Counted from the stretch's first letter, positions 6,267 to 14,876 are shown. The stretch: DNA of 26,623 nucleotides from VRUE01 sp036376775 (GCA_036376775.1 DASUZP010000119.1:1-26623), one strand, 5' to 3'. Made by a program: numbers and translations. The notes: generated by a model from the letters alone, not told the origin.

Positions 6267-7265
6267 ATGCTGACGATTGCAGTCACCGGCCCGACCGGTG
6301 AGATCGGCCGCTCGTTCATCGCGGCTCTGGAGCGGTCCCCCGAGGTGGAGCGGGTGATCGGCATGGCGCGGCGGCCCTTCGACCTCGGTGCCCAGGGTTG
6401 GGAGAAGACCGAATACAGGCGCGGCGACATCCTCGACCGCGACTCGGTCGATGCCCTGGTCGCCGATGCCGACGTCGTCGTCCACCTGGCCTTCGTAATC
6501 GTCGCCGGGCGGGGGGAGAGTCGTGAGATCAACCTGATCGGCTCGCGCAATGTCTTCGAGGCCGCCGCTGCCGCCGGGGCAAAGCGCCTCGTTTACACCT
6601 CGTCGGTCGCCGCTTACGGCTTTCATCGCTCGCTTCCCGCGCTGCTGACCGAGGACGAGCCGGTGCGCGGCACCGCCCGCCATCCATATTCGGCCGACAA
6701 GGCCGAGGTCGAGGCGGAGCTGCACGAGGCGCTGGTCGGCTCGGAAACCGACGCCTTCGTCTTCCGTCCCTGCATCGTCGCCGGCCCGAAAGCGCCGCTC
6801 TTGCTCGAGCTGGTGCCGCTGCTGACTCTGGGGCAGAAGCTGCCGGGGCCGGTCCGCTGGGCCCTCGGCAAGGCCCCGTCGCTGCGTCCGGTGCTGCCCG
6901 ACCCCGGTGTGCCCTTCCAGCTCGTCCACCACGACGATGTCGCTGCCGCCCTCTGCGCCGCCGCGATCGGCCACGGCGAGCCCGGCATCTACAACCTCGC
7001 CGGCCCCGGCGAGTTGACCGTCTCCGACCTCGCTCGCGAGCTCGGCTGGCACTCGGTACCGGCGCCGCAGCTCGCGGTCGGCGCCGCGGCTGAGGCGATC
7101 GCGCCCTTCCTGCCGTTCCTCCCCGCCGAGGCTGCCTGGATCGAGACGGTCCGCCGCCCGGTCTTGATGGACACCTCGCGCGCCCGCCGCAAGCTCCACT
7201 GGATGCCGCACCACGACGCCCGCGAGACGCTGCGCGAAACGGTCGCCGCGGTGCGGTCCAGCTGA
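6267..7265 (+). CDS. NAD-dependent epimerase/dehydratase (extended SDR)
   Basis: A 332-residue extended short-chain dehydrogenase/reductase. Seen: the nucleotide-binding loop TGPTGEIG at residues 7-14 (TGxxGxIG), RRGDILD, VVVHLAF, the active-site serines in LVYTSSVAAYG, and the catalytic pair in HPYSADK (Tyr and Lys). These enzymes act on NDP-sugars or small ketones in the cytosol using NAD(P). The C-terminal substrate-binding part ends with a short RKLHWMPHHDARETLRETV segment typical of the family. ATG at 6267 has GGGAGA ten bases upstream. The gene is divergent from the small HTH regulator and convergent with the FAD oxidoreductase, with only seven bases between stops. Substrate cannot be assigned. 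Confidence 0.9.
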   Translation: MLTIAVTGPTGEIGRSFIAALERSPEVERVIGMARRPFDLGAQGWEKTEYRRGDILDRDSVDALVADADVVVHLAFVIVAGRGESREINLIGSRNVFEAAAAAGAKRLVYTSSVAAYGFHRSLPALLTEDEPVRGTARHPYSADKAEVEAELHEALVGSETDAFVFRPCIVAGPKAPLLLELVPLLTLGQKLPGPVRWALGKAPSLRPVLPDPGVPFQLVHHDDVAAALCAAAIGHGEPGIYNLAGPGELTVSDLARELGWHSVPAPQLAVGAAAEAIAPFLPFLPAEAAWIETVRRPVLMDTSRARRKLHWMPHHDARETLRETVAAVRSS

Positions 7266-7272
7266 GCTCCTT

Positions 7273-8649
7273 CTAGACCTTCGGCTCGATGTTCTGATTG
7301 ACCCGGAAGAGGTTGCCGGGGTCGTACTCGGCCTTGATCTTCGCCAGGCGCTCGTAGTTGTCGCCGTAGCTTGCCCGCACCCGCTCCTGACCCTCGTCCA
7401 TCATCATGTTGACGTAGGCGCCGCCGGCCGAGTAGGGATGGAGCGCTTCGAAATAGTCCACGCACCAGTCGCGGATCGCTCCGGCGTTGGCGGGGTCCGG
7501 ATCGACCCCGGCGAAGACCGAGCCCCAGTTGGCGTCGCGATAGGCCCAGGCGGTGTCGGAGTTGCCGGCGTCGTGGGCGGCGCCGTCGATCGGGTAGAGG
7601 TGCATGGTCGACTGCCCGCTCGGCATCTCCGGCCCGTAGCGGGCGTGGGCGGCGACGGCCTCGTCGGGAATCTCGTTGACGAAGTCGGCCCGCCAGTACC
7701 ACTGGTCGCCCTTCGGGTAGAGGGCGTCGAAGGCGGTCTGCAGTGCCGGGAACGGCATCGGCTGGACGCCGTGCATCAGTGGCTCGGGCACGGAGTCGAG
7801 CAGCGGCGCCATCGCCGCGGCCGCCTCCTCCTCGCCGCCGACGTAGCACCAGACGATGCCGCAGACCTTGCGCCCATGAAGCTCCTCGGGGAACGGCGGC
7901 GCCGGCGGCACCGAGGTGTAAGCGAAGAAGCCGTTCAGCTCGCGCGGCGCGGCGAGGATGAACTCGCGGTAGGCCGTGAGCACCGCGGCGGACTGATCGA
8001 TGTCCCAGAAGGTCGGCCCGCCGATCACGGTCCCCACCTCGTGCAGGCGGAAGACGAAGGAGGTGACGACGCCGAAGTTGCCGCCCCCACCACGGATCGC
8101 CCAGAAGAGGTCGGGGTTCTCGTCGGCCGCGGCGCGCACCCGCTCGCCGCTCGCCAGCACGACCTCCGCCTCGAGCAGGTTGTCGATCGTCAGCCCGCAT
8201 TTGCGGCTCAGGTGACCCATGCCGCCGCCGAGCGTGAGGCCGCCGACGCCGGTGGTCGAGATGATCCCGCTCGGGGTCGCCAGCCCGTGCTCGTTGGTCG
8301 CGGCGTCGACTTCGCCCCAGGTGCAGCCGCCGCCGACCCGGACCGTGCGCGCTCCCGGATCGACCTCGATCTGCTTGAGGCCGGCGAGGTCGACGACCAC
8401 GCCGCCGTCGCAGGTGCCCAGCCCGGCGCCGTTGTGGCCGCCGCCGCGCACCGCCAGCAGCACGTCGTTCTCACGGGCGAAGTCGACGACCTTCGCCACG
8501 TCGTCGGCGCCGGTGGCGCGCGCGATCAGGGCCGGTTGCCGGTCGATCATCGCGTTGTAGACCGCGCGGGCCTCTTCGTAGCCGCTGTCGGCGACGCCGA
8601 TCAGCTCTCCCTCGAAGCCCGGGATGTCGGTTGCACTGGGGGTGTTCAC
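7273..8649 (-). CDS. FAD-linked oxidoreductase (berberine-bridge-enzyme-like)
   Basis: A 458-residue flavoprotein of the PCMH/VAO family. Seen: LAVRGGGHNGAG with His72 as the expected covalent FAD attachment, VGGGCTWGEVD, GVGGLTLGGGMG, AIRGGGGNFGVVTSF, and the C-terminal BBE motif NLFRVNQNI. In berberine bridge enzyme a second, cysteine FAD link lies in the CPTVGVGG segment; here the matching segment reads SGIISTTGVGG, so only the His link is expected. The GTG start at 8649 follows AAGGAGAAGG. It probably oxidises an alcohol or sugar-like substrate with oxygen. It is divergent from the LuxR/ATPase regulator and may be its target. Confidence 0.92.
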   Translation of the reverse strand: MNTPSATDIPGFEGELIGVADSGYEEARAVYNAMIDRQPALIARATGADDVAKVVDFARENDVLLAVRGGGHNGAGLGTCDGGVVVDLAGLKQIEVDPGARTVRVGGGCTWGEVDAATNEHGLATPSGIISTTGVGGLTLGGGMGHLSRKCGLTIDNLLEAEVVLASGERVRAAADENPDLFWAIRGGGGNFGVVTSFVFRLHEVGTVIGGPTFWDIDQSAAVLTAYREFILAAPRELNGFFAYTSVPPAPPFPEELHGRKVCGIVWCYVGGEEEAAAAMAPLLDSVPEPLMHGVQPMPFPALQTAFDALYPKGDQWYWRADFVNEIPDEAVAAHARYGPEMPSGQSTMHLYPIDGAAHDAGNSDTAWAYRDANWGSVFAGVDPDPANAGAIRDWCVDYFEALHPYSAGGAYVNMMMDEGQERVRASYGDNYERLAKIKAEYDPGNLFRVNQNIEPKV

Positions 8650-8714
8650 GTTTCCTTCTCCTTGCTTTCGCCGAATTTCTGTCCCGAGCGAGGCTAGGGC
8701 GCGGATCTGGCTCT

Positions 8715-8722
8715 GTCATGAC
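8715..8722. promoter_or_regulatory. Short palindrome in divergent promoter region
   Basis: GTCATGAC is a perfect eight-base palindrome in the intergenic space between the oxidoreductase and regulator genes. It is followed by two CTGA units (ACCTGAACTGACC) that partly match the arms of the palindrome at 8774-8789. It may be part of the same control region. Confidence 0.3.
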
Positions 8723-8773
8723 CTGAACTGACCCAATTCCGGCCGCTGGAGACACGCTGCCCGTGCAGCGGAC

Positions 8774-8789
8774 TAGTCAGACCTGACTA
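8774..8789. promoter_or_regulatory. Perfect 7+7 palindrome at the regulator start
   Basis: TAGTCAG, AC, CTGACTA is a perfect inverted repeat ending only five bases before the annotated GTG of the LuxR-type gene. A protein bound here would block its transcription start, so autoregulation is plausible. The right arm overlaps a TATGGT box at 8788-8793. Confidence 0.5.
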
Positions 8790-8793
8790 TGGT

Positions 8794-11766
8794 GTGCCTG
8801 TGGGCGAAGGAACGTACGAACTTCCCGGCTCGCTCCGCATCGCTTCGGCGCTTCCCTTCGTCGGTCGCAGCGGGGAGCTGGCCCGGCTGCGGGCGCTGAT
8901 GCCGTTGGCGGAGGGCGAGGGACGCAGGGTGGCGCTGCTCGCCGGCGAGCCCGGCTCGGGCAAGAGCCGGCTGGTGCGTGAGTTTGCCGCCTCCGCCGCC
9001 GAGGACGGGGCGCTTGTCCTCTACGGGGCCGCGGATGCGGTCGTGCCCACGGCCTACGGCCCCTTCGTCGCCGCGCTCGATCGGCTGACGCGGGCGATCG
9101 ACGCCGAAGAGCTGCGCGCCGCGCTCGGCCCGGGCGGCGAGCTGACGCGTCTGCTGCCCGACCTGGCCGCCAGGGCCGGTGAGCTTCCGGCGCCGCTCGA
9201 GGCCGACCCGGATACCGAACGCCTGCGACTCCACACCGCCGTCGCCGGGCTTCTCACCGGCATCGGCCGCGGGCGTCCCCTGCTGCTCGTGCTCGAGGAC
9301 GTGCACTGGGCGGACGCCCCGACCCTGCTCCTGCTGCGCCACCTCGCCCAGGGCGCGGGCGATGCCCGCCTGCTCCTGCTGGCCACCTTTCGCGATACCG
9401 AGGCCGACGCGCCGCCGGAGCTGGCGGCGACGCTGGCCGACCTACGCCGCTCGGAGGAGGTCGAGCGACTGCGGCTGGGCGGTCTCTCGCAGGCCGAGAT
9501 CGAAGAGTTCGCCCTGCGGACCTCGGGTTGCGATGCCGGAGCCGGGTTGGGTGAGCTGGCCGCGACGATCCAAGCTTTCACCGCGGGCAACGCGTTCCTC
9601 GTCTGCGAGCTGTGGCGTTCCCTGGTCGAGACCGGGGCGGTGGAGGTGTCCTCCGGGGCGATCCGGGTCACCGGACCGCTCGATCGCCTGGCAAGCCCGG
9701 AAAGCGTCCGCGAGGTGACCGGGCAGCGGCTCTCCCGTCTCGCTCCGGGAACGATCGAGTTGCTCGAGCTGGCGGCGACCGTCGGCGCCGAGTTCGAGCT
9801 GGATGTGGTCCGCGGCGCCGCCGGCCTGGCCGAGCCCGAGCTGCTCGCCGCGCTCGAGGAGGCGGTGGGGAGCGGGATGATCGAGGAGCTTCCCTCGCCG
9901 CGCCTCTCCTGCCGCTTCACCCACGAGCTGGTGCGGCGGGCGCTCTACGACGAGCTTTCGCGGGCGCGCCGCGCCGAGCTGCACCTCCGCGTCGGCGAGG
10001 CCCTCGAAGCCGCCGGTGGGGACTCCGGCCGCGCGCTGGCCGACCTCGCCCACCACTTCGCCGAGGGGGTTGCCTTCGGCGGCAGCGAGCGTGCGGTCGA
10101 GCACAACCTTCGCGCCGCTCGCGCCGCCGCTGCGGCGCTGGCTTTCGACGAGGCTGCCGGGAGCCTGCGCACGGCGATCGAGGTGGGGGTGGACGATCCG
10201 GCCGTCCGCGCCGAGGTCTTCCTCGAGCTGGGCACGGTCTGCCACCGTGCGGGCAAGGCACCGGAGGCCCTGGAGGCATTCCTCTCGGCCGCGTCGCTCG
10301 CTCGCCAGCTTGGCAGCGCCGATTTGCTCGCCCGCGCCGCGATCGGCTACGAGGACGCTTGCTGGCGCCCGGGGATCGGGACCGAGAACTCGATCGAGCT
10401 GCTCGAAGAAGGGATCGGCGCCCTGCGCGAGGGAGGCGACGAGCTGCGCGTCGGCTTGCTCGCCGGTCTCGCCCGCGCCCTCGATTTTCAGGGCGAGCGC
10501 GAGCGCGGGGCGATCGTCCGTGGCAACGCGGTCGCGCTGGCGCGCCGGCGCGGGGATCGCTCCGGACTGGCGAAGGTGCTGGTCGGCTCGTACTGGTCGC
10601 GCGGCGCCAGCCCGCTCGAGGAGATCCTGGCGATGCTGACCGAGGCCAGGGACCTGGCCGAGGAGCTGCGCGACGAGGAACTGCGTACCGAGGCGATGGC
10701 CTGGCGCGTGCCGACCTTTGTCGCCCTCGGCGATCTCGAGTCGGCCCGCGCCGAGGTCGTCGTCCTGGAGGAGATGGCCGAGCGCACGGCGCAGCCCTTC
10801 ATGCACCACATCGCCGCCCACTACGGCTCGGCGATCGCCCTCGGCGACGGCCGTCTGGCCGAAGCCGAGGCGAAGGCGAACCGCTCTGAAGAGTGGGGCC
10901 GGCTGATGAGCGGGCGGGACGCATCCGGCACCTACGGGATTCAGATGTTCAGCATCCGCCGCGAGCAGGGGCGGCTGGCCGAGCTGGCGCCGGCGGTCAG
11001 GTTGCTCGCCGGCGAGCCCGAGCGGGTCGGCCCGTGGCAGCCCGGACTGGTTGCCGTCCTTGCCGAGCTGGGGATGGAGAGCGAGGCGAGGCGGGAGCTC
11101 GCGCGCCTCGCGGTCGAGGGCATCGACGGTTTCCGCGACTCGCTCTGGCTCGCCACCCTCGCCTACCTGACCGATGCCAGCGCCGCCCTCGGCGACGAGA
11201 CGATGGCCGCGATTCTCTATCCCGAGCTGGAACCGCTGGCGGGCGGCAACGTGATGATCGGCCACCTTGTCGCCTGCTACGGCGCCGCCGACCGCTACCT
11301 GGGGATGCTCGCGGCGACCCTGGGCGAGGCGCAGCGCGCCGAGCGACACTTCGAGCTGGCGCTGGAGCTGAACCGGGGGATGGAAGCGCCGACCTGGGTG
11401 GCCCACACCGCCTATGAGTATTCGCGCTTCCTGCTCGGCCAGGGGGCGGACGGGCGCGAGCGGGGCGCCGCGCTGCTCGGCGAGGCGAGCGCTCTGGCCG
11501 AGCAGATCGGCATGGCGGGCCTGCTGGGCAAGATCCACTCGCTCGGGGTGGTTACGCCCGGTGGGGGCTTGCCGGCGGGACTCTCACCGCGCGAGGCGCA
11601 GATCCTCGCCCTGGTCGCCCGCGGCCTCAGCAATCGCGAGATCGGCGCCGAGCTGACGATCAGCGAGCACACCGCGGCCAACCACATCCGCAACATCCTG
11701 CGCAAGACGGAGTGCGCCAACCGCACCGAGGCCGCCTCCTACGCCCACCGCCACGGGCTCGCCTGA
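8794..11766 (+). CDS. Large LuxR-family ATPase regulator (LAL type)
   Basis: A 990-residue transcription regulator. Seen: PFVGRSGELARL opening an AAA-type ATPase domain, Walker A GEPGSGKSRL (51-60), Walker B LLLVLEDVHWAD (163-174), a long helical middle region resembling TPR units, and a C-terminal LuxR helix-turn-helix (about 930-980) with LSPREAQILALVARGLSNRE and NHIRNILRK. LAL regulators bind ATP and activate nearby operons in response to ligands. GTG at 8794 is the longest sensible start; GTG at 8800 is attractive because TATGGT lies six bases before it, as in other leaderless genes here. The gene faces away from the FAD oxidoreductase and is followed by the DUF4242 gene. Confidence 0.93.
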   Translation: MPVGEGTYELPGSLRIASALPFVGRSGELARLRALMPLAEGEGRRVALLAGEPGSGKSRLVREFAASAAEDGALVLYGAADAVVPTAYGPFVAALDRLTRAIDAEELRAALGPGGELTRLLPDLAARAGELPAPLEADPDTERLRLHTAVAGLLTGIGRGRPLLLVLEDVHWADAPTLLLLRHLAQGAGDARLLLLATFRDTEADAPPELAATLADLRRSEEVERLRLGGLSQAEIEEFALRTSGCDAGAGLGELAATIQAFTAGNAFLVCELWRSLVETGAVEVSSGAIRVTGPLDRLASPESVREVTGQRLSRLAPGTIELLELAATVGAEFELDVVRGAAGLAEPELLAALEEAVGSGMIEELPSPRLSCRFTHELVRRALYDELSRARRAELHLRVGEALEAAGGDSGRALADLAHHFAEGVAFGGSERAVEHNLRAARAAAAALAFDEAAGSLRTAIEVGVDDPAVRAEVFLELGTVCHRAGKAPEALEAFLSAASLARQLGSADLLARAAIGYEDACWRPGIGTENSIELLEEGIGALREGGDELRVGLLAGLARALDFQGERERGAIVRGNAVALARRRGDRSGLAKVLVGSYWSRGASPLEEILAMLTEARDLAEELRDEELRTEAMAWRVPTFVALGDLESARAEVVVLEEMAERTAQPFMHHIAAHYGSAIALGDGRLAEAEAKANRSEEWGRLMSGRDASGTYGIQMFSIRREQGRLAELAPAVRLLAGEPERVGPWQPGLVAVLAELGMESEARRELARLAVEGIDGFRDSLWLATLAYLTDASAALGDETMAAILYPELEPLAGGNVMIGHLVACYGAADRYLGMLAATLGEAQRAERHFELALELNRGMEAPTWVAHTAYEYSRFLLGQGADGRERGAALLGEASALAEQIGMAGLLGKIHSLGVVTPGGGLPAGLSPREAQILALVARGLSNREIGAELTISEHTAANHIRNILRKTECANRTEAASYAHRHGLA

Positions 11767-11777
11767 GAACCTGCCTC
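11766..11777. repeat. AGAACCTGCCTC repeat copy after the regulator
   Basis: This twelve-base sequence starts on the last base of the stop codon and is identical to the left end of the palindromic insertion in EcfT (18385-18396). The AGAACCTG core recurs at 12111, again starting on the last base of a stop codon. It may be the end of a dispersed element. Confidence 0.35.
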
Positions 11778-11811
11778 GGTCGATTCTCGCCAGACCGGTT
11801 CAAATCCCCGC

Positions 11812-11817
11812 TACGAT
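11812..11817 (+). promoter_or_regulatory. -10 box TACGAT, leaderless start of DUF4242 gene
   Basis: TACGAT lies exactly six bases before the ATG at 11824, and no Shine-Dalgarno is visible. This spacing puts the transcription start at or next to the start codon. Confidence 0.5.
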
Positions 11818-11823
11818 CGGGCT

Positions 11824-12111
11824 ATGGCGCTTTACATGATCGAGCGTGCCTTCGCCGATCAACTCGATCTCAGCGGCGAGGACGTCGAGCTGATCGAGGA
11901 GATCAACGGCGACGAGAGCGTCCGCTGGCTCTTCTCCTTCCTCAGCGCCGACCGGCGGCGCTCCTACTGCCTGTATGAGGCGCCGTCCCCCGAGGCGATC
12001 CGCGCGGCCGCGCGCCGGGCGGACATTCCGGCGGATGAGATCGTCGAGGTCGGTCCCGGCACGCCGCAGTTCTCCGGGCGCCTGCGCGACTGGGCCGACG
12101 CGGTCAACTAA
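11824..12111 (+). CDS. DUF4242 protein (SCO4226-like nickel-binding family)
   Basis: A 95-residue protein. Seen: ALYMIERAF at the start, a central strand with SYCLYEAPSPEAIRAAARRA and the ending IPADEIVEVGP, which is the DUF4242 signature. The characterised family member SCO4226 of Streptomyces is a small ferredoxin-like protein that binds nickel; function beyond that is not established. The protein lacks a signal peptide and should be cytoplasmic. It follows the LAL regulator by 57 bases but seems to have its own -10 box, so it is probably a separate transcript. Confidence 0.82.
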   Translation: MALYMIERAFADQLDLSGEDVELIEEINGDESVRWLFSFLSADRRRSYCLYEAPSPEAIRAAARRADIPADEIVEVGPGTPQFSGRLRDWADAVN

Positions 12112-12178
12112 GAACCTGGGGCACCGTCCCTGTCCCGTGGGGATCGCACCCCCTGGTATGCCCCGGGAGACTGCACGG
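12111..12178. repeat. GC-rich element-like intergenic sequence
   Basis: The gap between the DUF4242 and TPR genes opens with AGAACCTGGGGC on the last base of the stop codon. It continues with GGGG/CCCC-type inverted segments such as GTGGGGATCGCACCCCC. It looks like a remnant of a palindromic repeat with the AGAACCTG end seen in EcfT. No gene is visible. Confidence 0.3.
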
Positions 12179-12200
12179 ATTCCTGGATCGGCGTTCGTCC

Positions 12201-12206
12201 TACACT
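12201..12206 (+). promoter_or_regulatory. -10 box TACACT, leaderless start of TPR gene
   Basis: TACACT is followed by six bases (GGATGT) and then the ATG at 12213. There is no ribosome site. The layout is the same as at 11812 and 22409. Confidence 0.5.
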
Positions 12207-12212
12207 GGATGT

Positions 12213-12593
12213 ATGCCCAGGGCTTCTGAGTCCGATTCCACCTTCACCCTCTACCGGCGTGGGATCGAGCTGCTCGAGGAGGCCGACTTCGAGCAGGCCA
12301 CCGAGCCGCTGGAGGAAGCGGCGCGGCGGGCGCCGGAGAAGTCCTCGGTGCGCGAGGCGTTGGGCCGGGCTTACTTTCGCTGCGGCCGCTTCTCGGCTGC
12401 GGTCGCCGAGTTTGAGGCGGTGGTCGACACCCACCAGGTCAACGACTTCGCCCACTTCTGCCTCGGTCGCGCCCTGGCGAAGACCGGGGAGACCGAGCGC
12501 GCCCGCCACCACCTGGCGCTGGCCGCCAATCTGCGCCCCGAGCGCCGCGACTACCGCTTCTACCGCGAGCTGCTCGGCGCCTCCGCCGGTTAG
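12213..12593 (+). CDS. Small tetratricopeptide-repeat protein
   Basis: A 126-residue protein with about three TPR units: YRRGIELLEEADFEQATEPL (15-34), VREALGRAYFRCGRFSAAVA (47-66) and AHFCLGRALAKTGETERARH (80-99), each with the A/G/Y/A positions of the repeat. It lacks a signal peptide or membrane segment and is probably a cytoplasmic scaffold binding another protein. ATG at 12213 is fixed by the leaderless -10 box. It converges on the protease gene with an 11-base gap. No partner can be named. Confidence 0.85.
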   Translation: MPRASESDSTFTLYRRGIELLEEADFEQATEPLEEAARRAPEKSSVREALGRAYFRCGRFSAAVAEFEAVVDTHQVNDFAHFCLGRALAKTGETERARHHLALAANLRPERRDYRFYRELLGASAG

Positions 12594-12604
12594 GGATCGA
12601 TCGC

Positions 12605-13534
12605 TTAGAGGCCGGCGGTCAGCCGGCCGACGTTGCGGCGGCTGAAATAAGGGCTGAAGGTGTGTCTGCTGTCGCCTCGTTTGCCGTAGCTGGTCAGGCC
12701 GTCGATCGTCGTCCCTTCGTCGATCAGCCAGCCGCCGCCGCTGGCGCCCGGGGTCCAGTGGCAGCCGATGGCGATCGTCGGCGGGCCCGGGATCCGGTAG
12801 GTGAGGATGTCATCGCCTACGTACGGCGAGCTGCAGTTCTGCATCCAGCGCGTCTGGCCGGGGTAGCCGAAGGTCTGGAAGTCCTGCCGGCGGCTGAGGT
12901 CGGTGGCGATCGCCGCGCCGCCGCCGACCGCGTCGGCGACCTCGACCCCTTCGGCGTTGGGGTCGACGACAAGCGCGCCGACGTCGAAGTTGGGGTTGCC
13001 GAACTCGACCCACTGCTTCAGCGCGAAGACAGATTTACGGTGGGCGATGAAGGCGCCGAACGGCGCCGTGCTGCCGCTGTAGGCGGGGACGAACTCGAGC
13101 AGGCTCGACCAGACGTTGTGGCCGTTGGGCGGCTCGGGACCGCTGTTGATGCAGTGGCCGGCCGTCAGCACGAGCTTGCGGCTGGGGGTGTCGATCGCAG
13201 TCGCCGAGCAGAAGCCGCGATTTTTCCCCTGGCGAACGAAGAGGCGACCGTTGACGGCGAAGGGGGGGACGGTCGGTTCGGCAACCTGGGCGAAGCTGGC
13301 GAGCGCGGTGAGGCCGCCGGTGGCGCCGTCGAGTGGCGGCGTCGAGCGCATTCGCGCCGCCGTCCAGTAGCGCGCGGTCCGCGCCGCTTCCCTCGGAGCG
13401 ACGGGGGTCGTCGGGTGGAGGCGGGGCGAAGCGGCCGCGCCGGCGGGCACGAAGAGCAGCCCCGCCGACAGGCAGGCGAGTGCAACGAACGCGCCCACAG
13501 CACGAGGCCAGGCGCTGTGCGAGCCCATTCGCAT
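12605..13534 (-). CDS. Secreted trypsin/V8-like serine protease
   Basis: A 309-residue exported protease. Seen: a signal peptide with hydrophobic core VGAFVALACLSAGLLFVP (about 13-30), the catalytic His127 in LTAGHC, a plausible catalytic Asp184 in NPNFDVGALVV and the nucleophile Ser265 in TPGASGGGWL. Cys109/Cys128 and Cys234/Cys258 are placed for disulfides. It should hydrolyse peptides outside the cell; specificity is unclear. A pro-region of about 60 residues (35-95) precedes the catalytic domain. Two ATG codons lie two codons apart (13534 and 13528); neither has a good ribosome site. It is followed on the same strand by nothing, because it converges with the TPR gene. Confidence 0.9.
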   Translation of the reverse strand: MRMGSHSAWPRAVGAFVALACLSAGLLFVPAGAAASPRLHPTTPVAPREAARTARYWTAARMRSTPPLDGATGGLTALASFAQVAEPTVPPFAVNGRLFVRQGKNRGFCSATAIDTPSRKLVLTAGHCINSGPEPPNGHNVWSSLLEFVPAYSGSTAPFGAFIAHRKSVFALKQWVEFGNPNFDVGALVVDPNAEGVEVADAVGGGAAIATDLSRRQDFQTFGYPGQTRWMQNCSSPYVGDDILTYRIPGPPTIAIGCHWTPGASGGGWLIDEGTTIDGLTSYGKRGDSRHTFSPYFSRRNVGRLTAGL

Positions 13535-13551
13535 TGAGAAACAGGATAGAG

Positions 13552-14244
13552 CTAAGCGATCAGCGGGATGACGCAGCGGTATGCGTGGATCGCGGTTGAG
13601 AGGTCGAGATTGACCACGCTGTTGGCCGCGACTGTGACGACAGCGTAGACGCCAGGGCCCGAGGCAACTGGGATGTCACTCGACCACTCGTCTTTGGGAT
13701 TCAGGTTGACGCCCGGTTCTTCGGCGAAGGCGGCGAGCTCCAGCGCCTCCGGCAGCTCGCCGCCTTTGGCGGCGCATTTGCGCGCCGCCGTCGGCGCATT
13801 GACGGCTTCGTTGAACGAGCTCTCCCAGCAGGCACCGGCGAACGGTCGCATGCCCGTCCGGCAGCCGACGCTGTGGCCGTTGACCGTCATCGCGTCGACC
13901 GCGTTGACGGCGTTGAGCGCCGTCTGCGCGTCGACCGCGCTCTGCGCCGTATCGGCCGAGTCGGCGTGGGTCGCGCTCGGCACCTGGCCCAGGGTCAACT
14001 CGTTGATGTCGGCGCCGGTCAGCGGCCCGCCGGCTTCGGGGGCGGTGCGGAAGACGCCCGGCTTGAGCCGGTTGGCGGCGATCGAGCGTGGCTTCAGCCG
14101 GTTGCCGGGAATCGACTTCGCCCGGATCGCCTGCCCGTTGATCTTTGCCTTCTTTGCCGCGTAGACGCTGCCCCCGAGCGCGACGAACAATGCGATGACC
14201 GAGATCGCCAGTGCCGGCGAATGCCGCCAAATCCCCTGCCTCAT
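13552..14244 (-). CDS. Membrane-anchored surface protein with ALFVALGGSVYAA anchor
   Basis: A 230-residue protein of unknown function. Seen: an N-terminal membrane/signal segment ALAISVIALFVALGGSVYAA (11-30) of a kind common in Thermoleophilia surface proteins, a basic repeat region with two near-copies of the pattern GNRLKP/ANRLKP (47-63), an Ala/Asp/Val-rich low-complexity stretch (SADTAQSAVDAQTALNAVNA) that looks like degenerate pentapeptide or coiled repeats, and a C-terminal domain (about 120-230) with conserved-looking Cys at GCRTGMRPFAGACW, RKCAAKGGELP and YRCVIPL. The last domain resembles a lectin- or formylglycine-like fold, which I cannot confirm. GGGGGA precedes the ATG. It lies 17 bases before the protease gene, so the two may be cotranscribed. 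Confidence 0.75.
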   Translation of the reverse strand: MRQGIWRHSPALAISVIALFVALGGSVYAAKKAKINGQAIRAKSIPGNRLKPRSIAANRLKPGVFRTAPEAGGPLTGADINELTLGQVPSATHADSADTAQSAVDAQTALNAVNAVDAMTVNGHSVGCRTGMRPFAGACWESSFNEAVNAPTAARKCAAKGGELPEALELAAFAEEPGVNLNPKDEWSSDIPVASGPGVYAVVTVAANSVVNLDLSTAIHAYRCVIPLIA

Positions 14245-14346
14245 TCCGTTCCCCCATAAACGCGTCGGTTTCCAGATCGAGCGCCGAGCCTACGCCGGGC
14301 CGGTGCAGCCGCCCAAGCAAGCTGGACAAACGTTCAAAGCGTGTGT

Positions 14347-14709
14347 CTACTCGGCTTCCTCGTCCAATTCCCGCGTTTCCTCGAGCAGGGTTTCGATCGG
14401 CGGGTCGTCTTCGATCGTCGAGTCGTAGAAGTGCTCGATCGTGCCCCCCTGCTGCTGTTCGTCGGTCAGCTCCACCGCTCCAAAGTTGCAGAGGACGTTG
14501 ACGTGGTAGGCGACCAGGCTCACCGGCAGACCGCTTTGGCGGGCGAGCTGAATCGGGCTGCAGGGCGCGCCGCGGTCGCCGATCGCCCGCAGTATGCAGC
14601 GCCGCAGGGGGTGGGCGATGGCCCAGATCAGGTTGGCCCGATGCCGGCCGTCGACCCCGCCCTTCCTCTTGCCGGATTTGCGCTTACGCTCCTTGCCTAC
14701 ATCTGCCAT
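14347..14709 (-). CDS. ArsR-like winged helix-turn-helix regulator
   Basis: A 120-residue regulator. Seen: a very basic N-terminal tail (KERKRKSGKRKGG), then ANLIWAIAHPLRRCILRAIG, the recognition region SPIQLARQSGLPVSLVAYHV, the wing after CNFGAVEL, and an acidic tail ending TRELDEEAE. It matches the HTH_20/ArsR fold without classical metal-binding motifs, and shares the hydrophobic pattern of the regulator at 5902-6123. ATG at 14709 has AAAGGAT seven bases upstream. It probably binds DNA as a dimer. Its targets could be the surface protein and protease genes downstream or the small frame at 14930-14989. Confidence 0.82.
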   Translation of the reverse strand: MADVGKERKRKSGKRKGGVDGRHRANLIWAIAHPLRRCILRAIGDRGAPCSPIQLARQSGLPVSLVAYHVNVLCNFGAVELTDEQQQGGTIEHFYDSTIEDDPPIETLLEETRELDEEAE

Positions 14710-14876
14710 TCGGCATCCTTTCGCTCACTTGAAGCGCCGCAAATCGCCACGAAATTAAGGATTTAGCGAGGTTAGTGTAGAAATATTTTTCGGCTCTTTC
14801 ACTTCGAATGCGCCGACCAAACCCACTGGATCGCTGCGCCACCGGCACCCCTGGACAGCGAAGCTGGGCCGACCCG

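Noticed and set aside
7273..8649. Bicovalent FAD attachment in the BBE-like oxidoreductase
   Set aside because: The segment that carries the second, Cys link in berberine bridge enzyme reads SGIISTTGVGG and has no Cys; only His72 is available.
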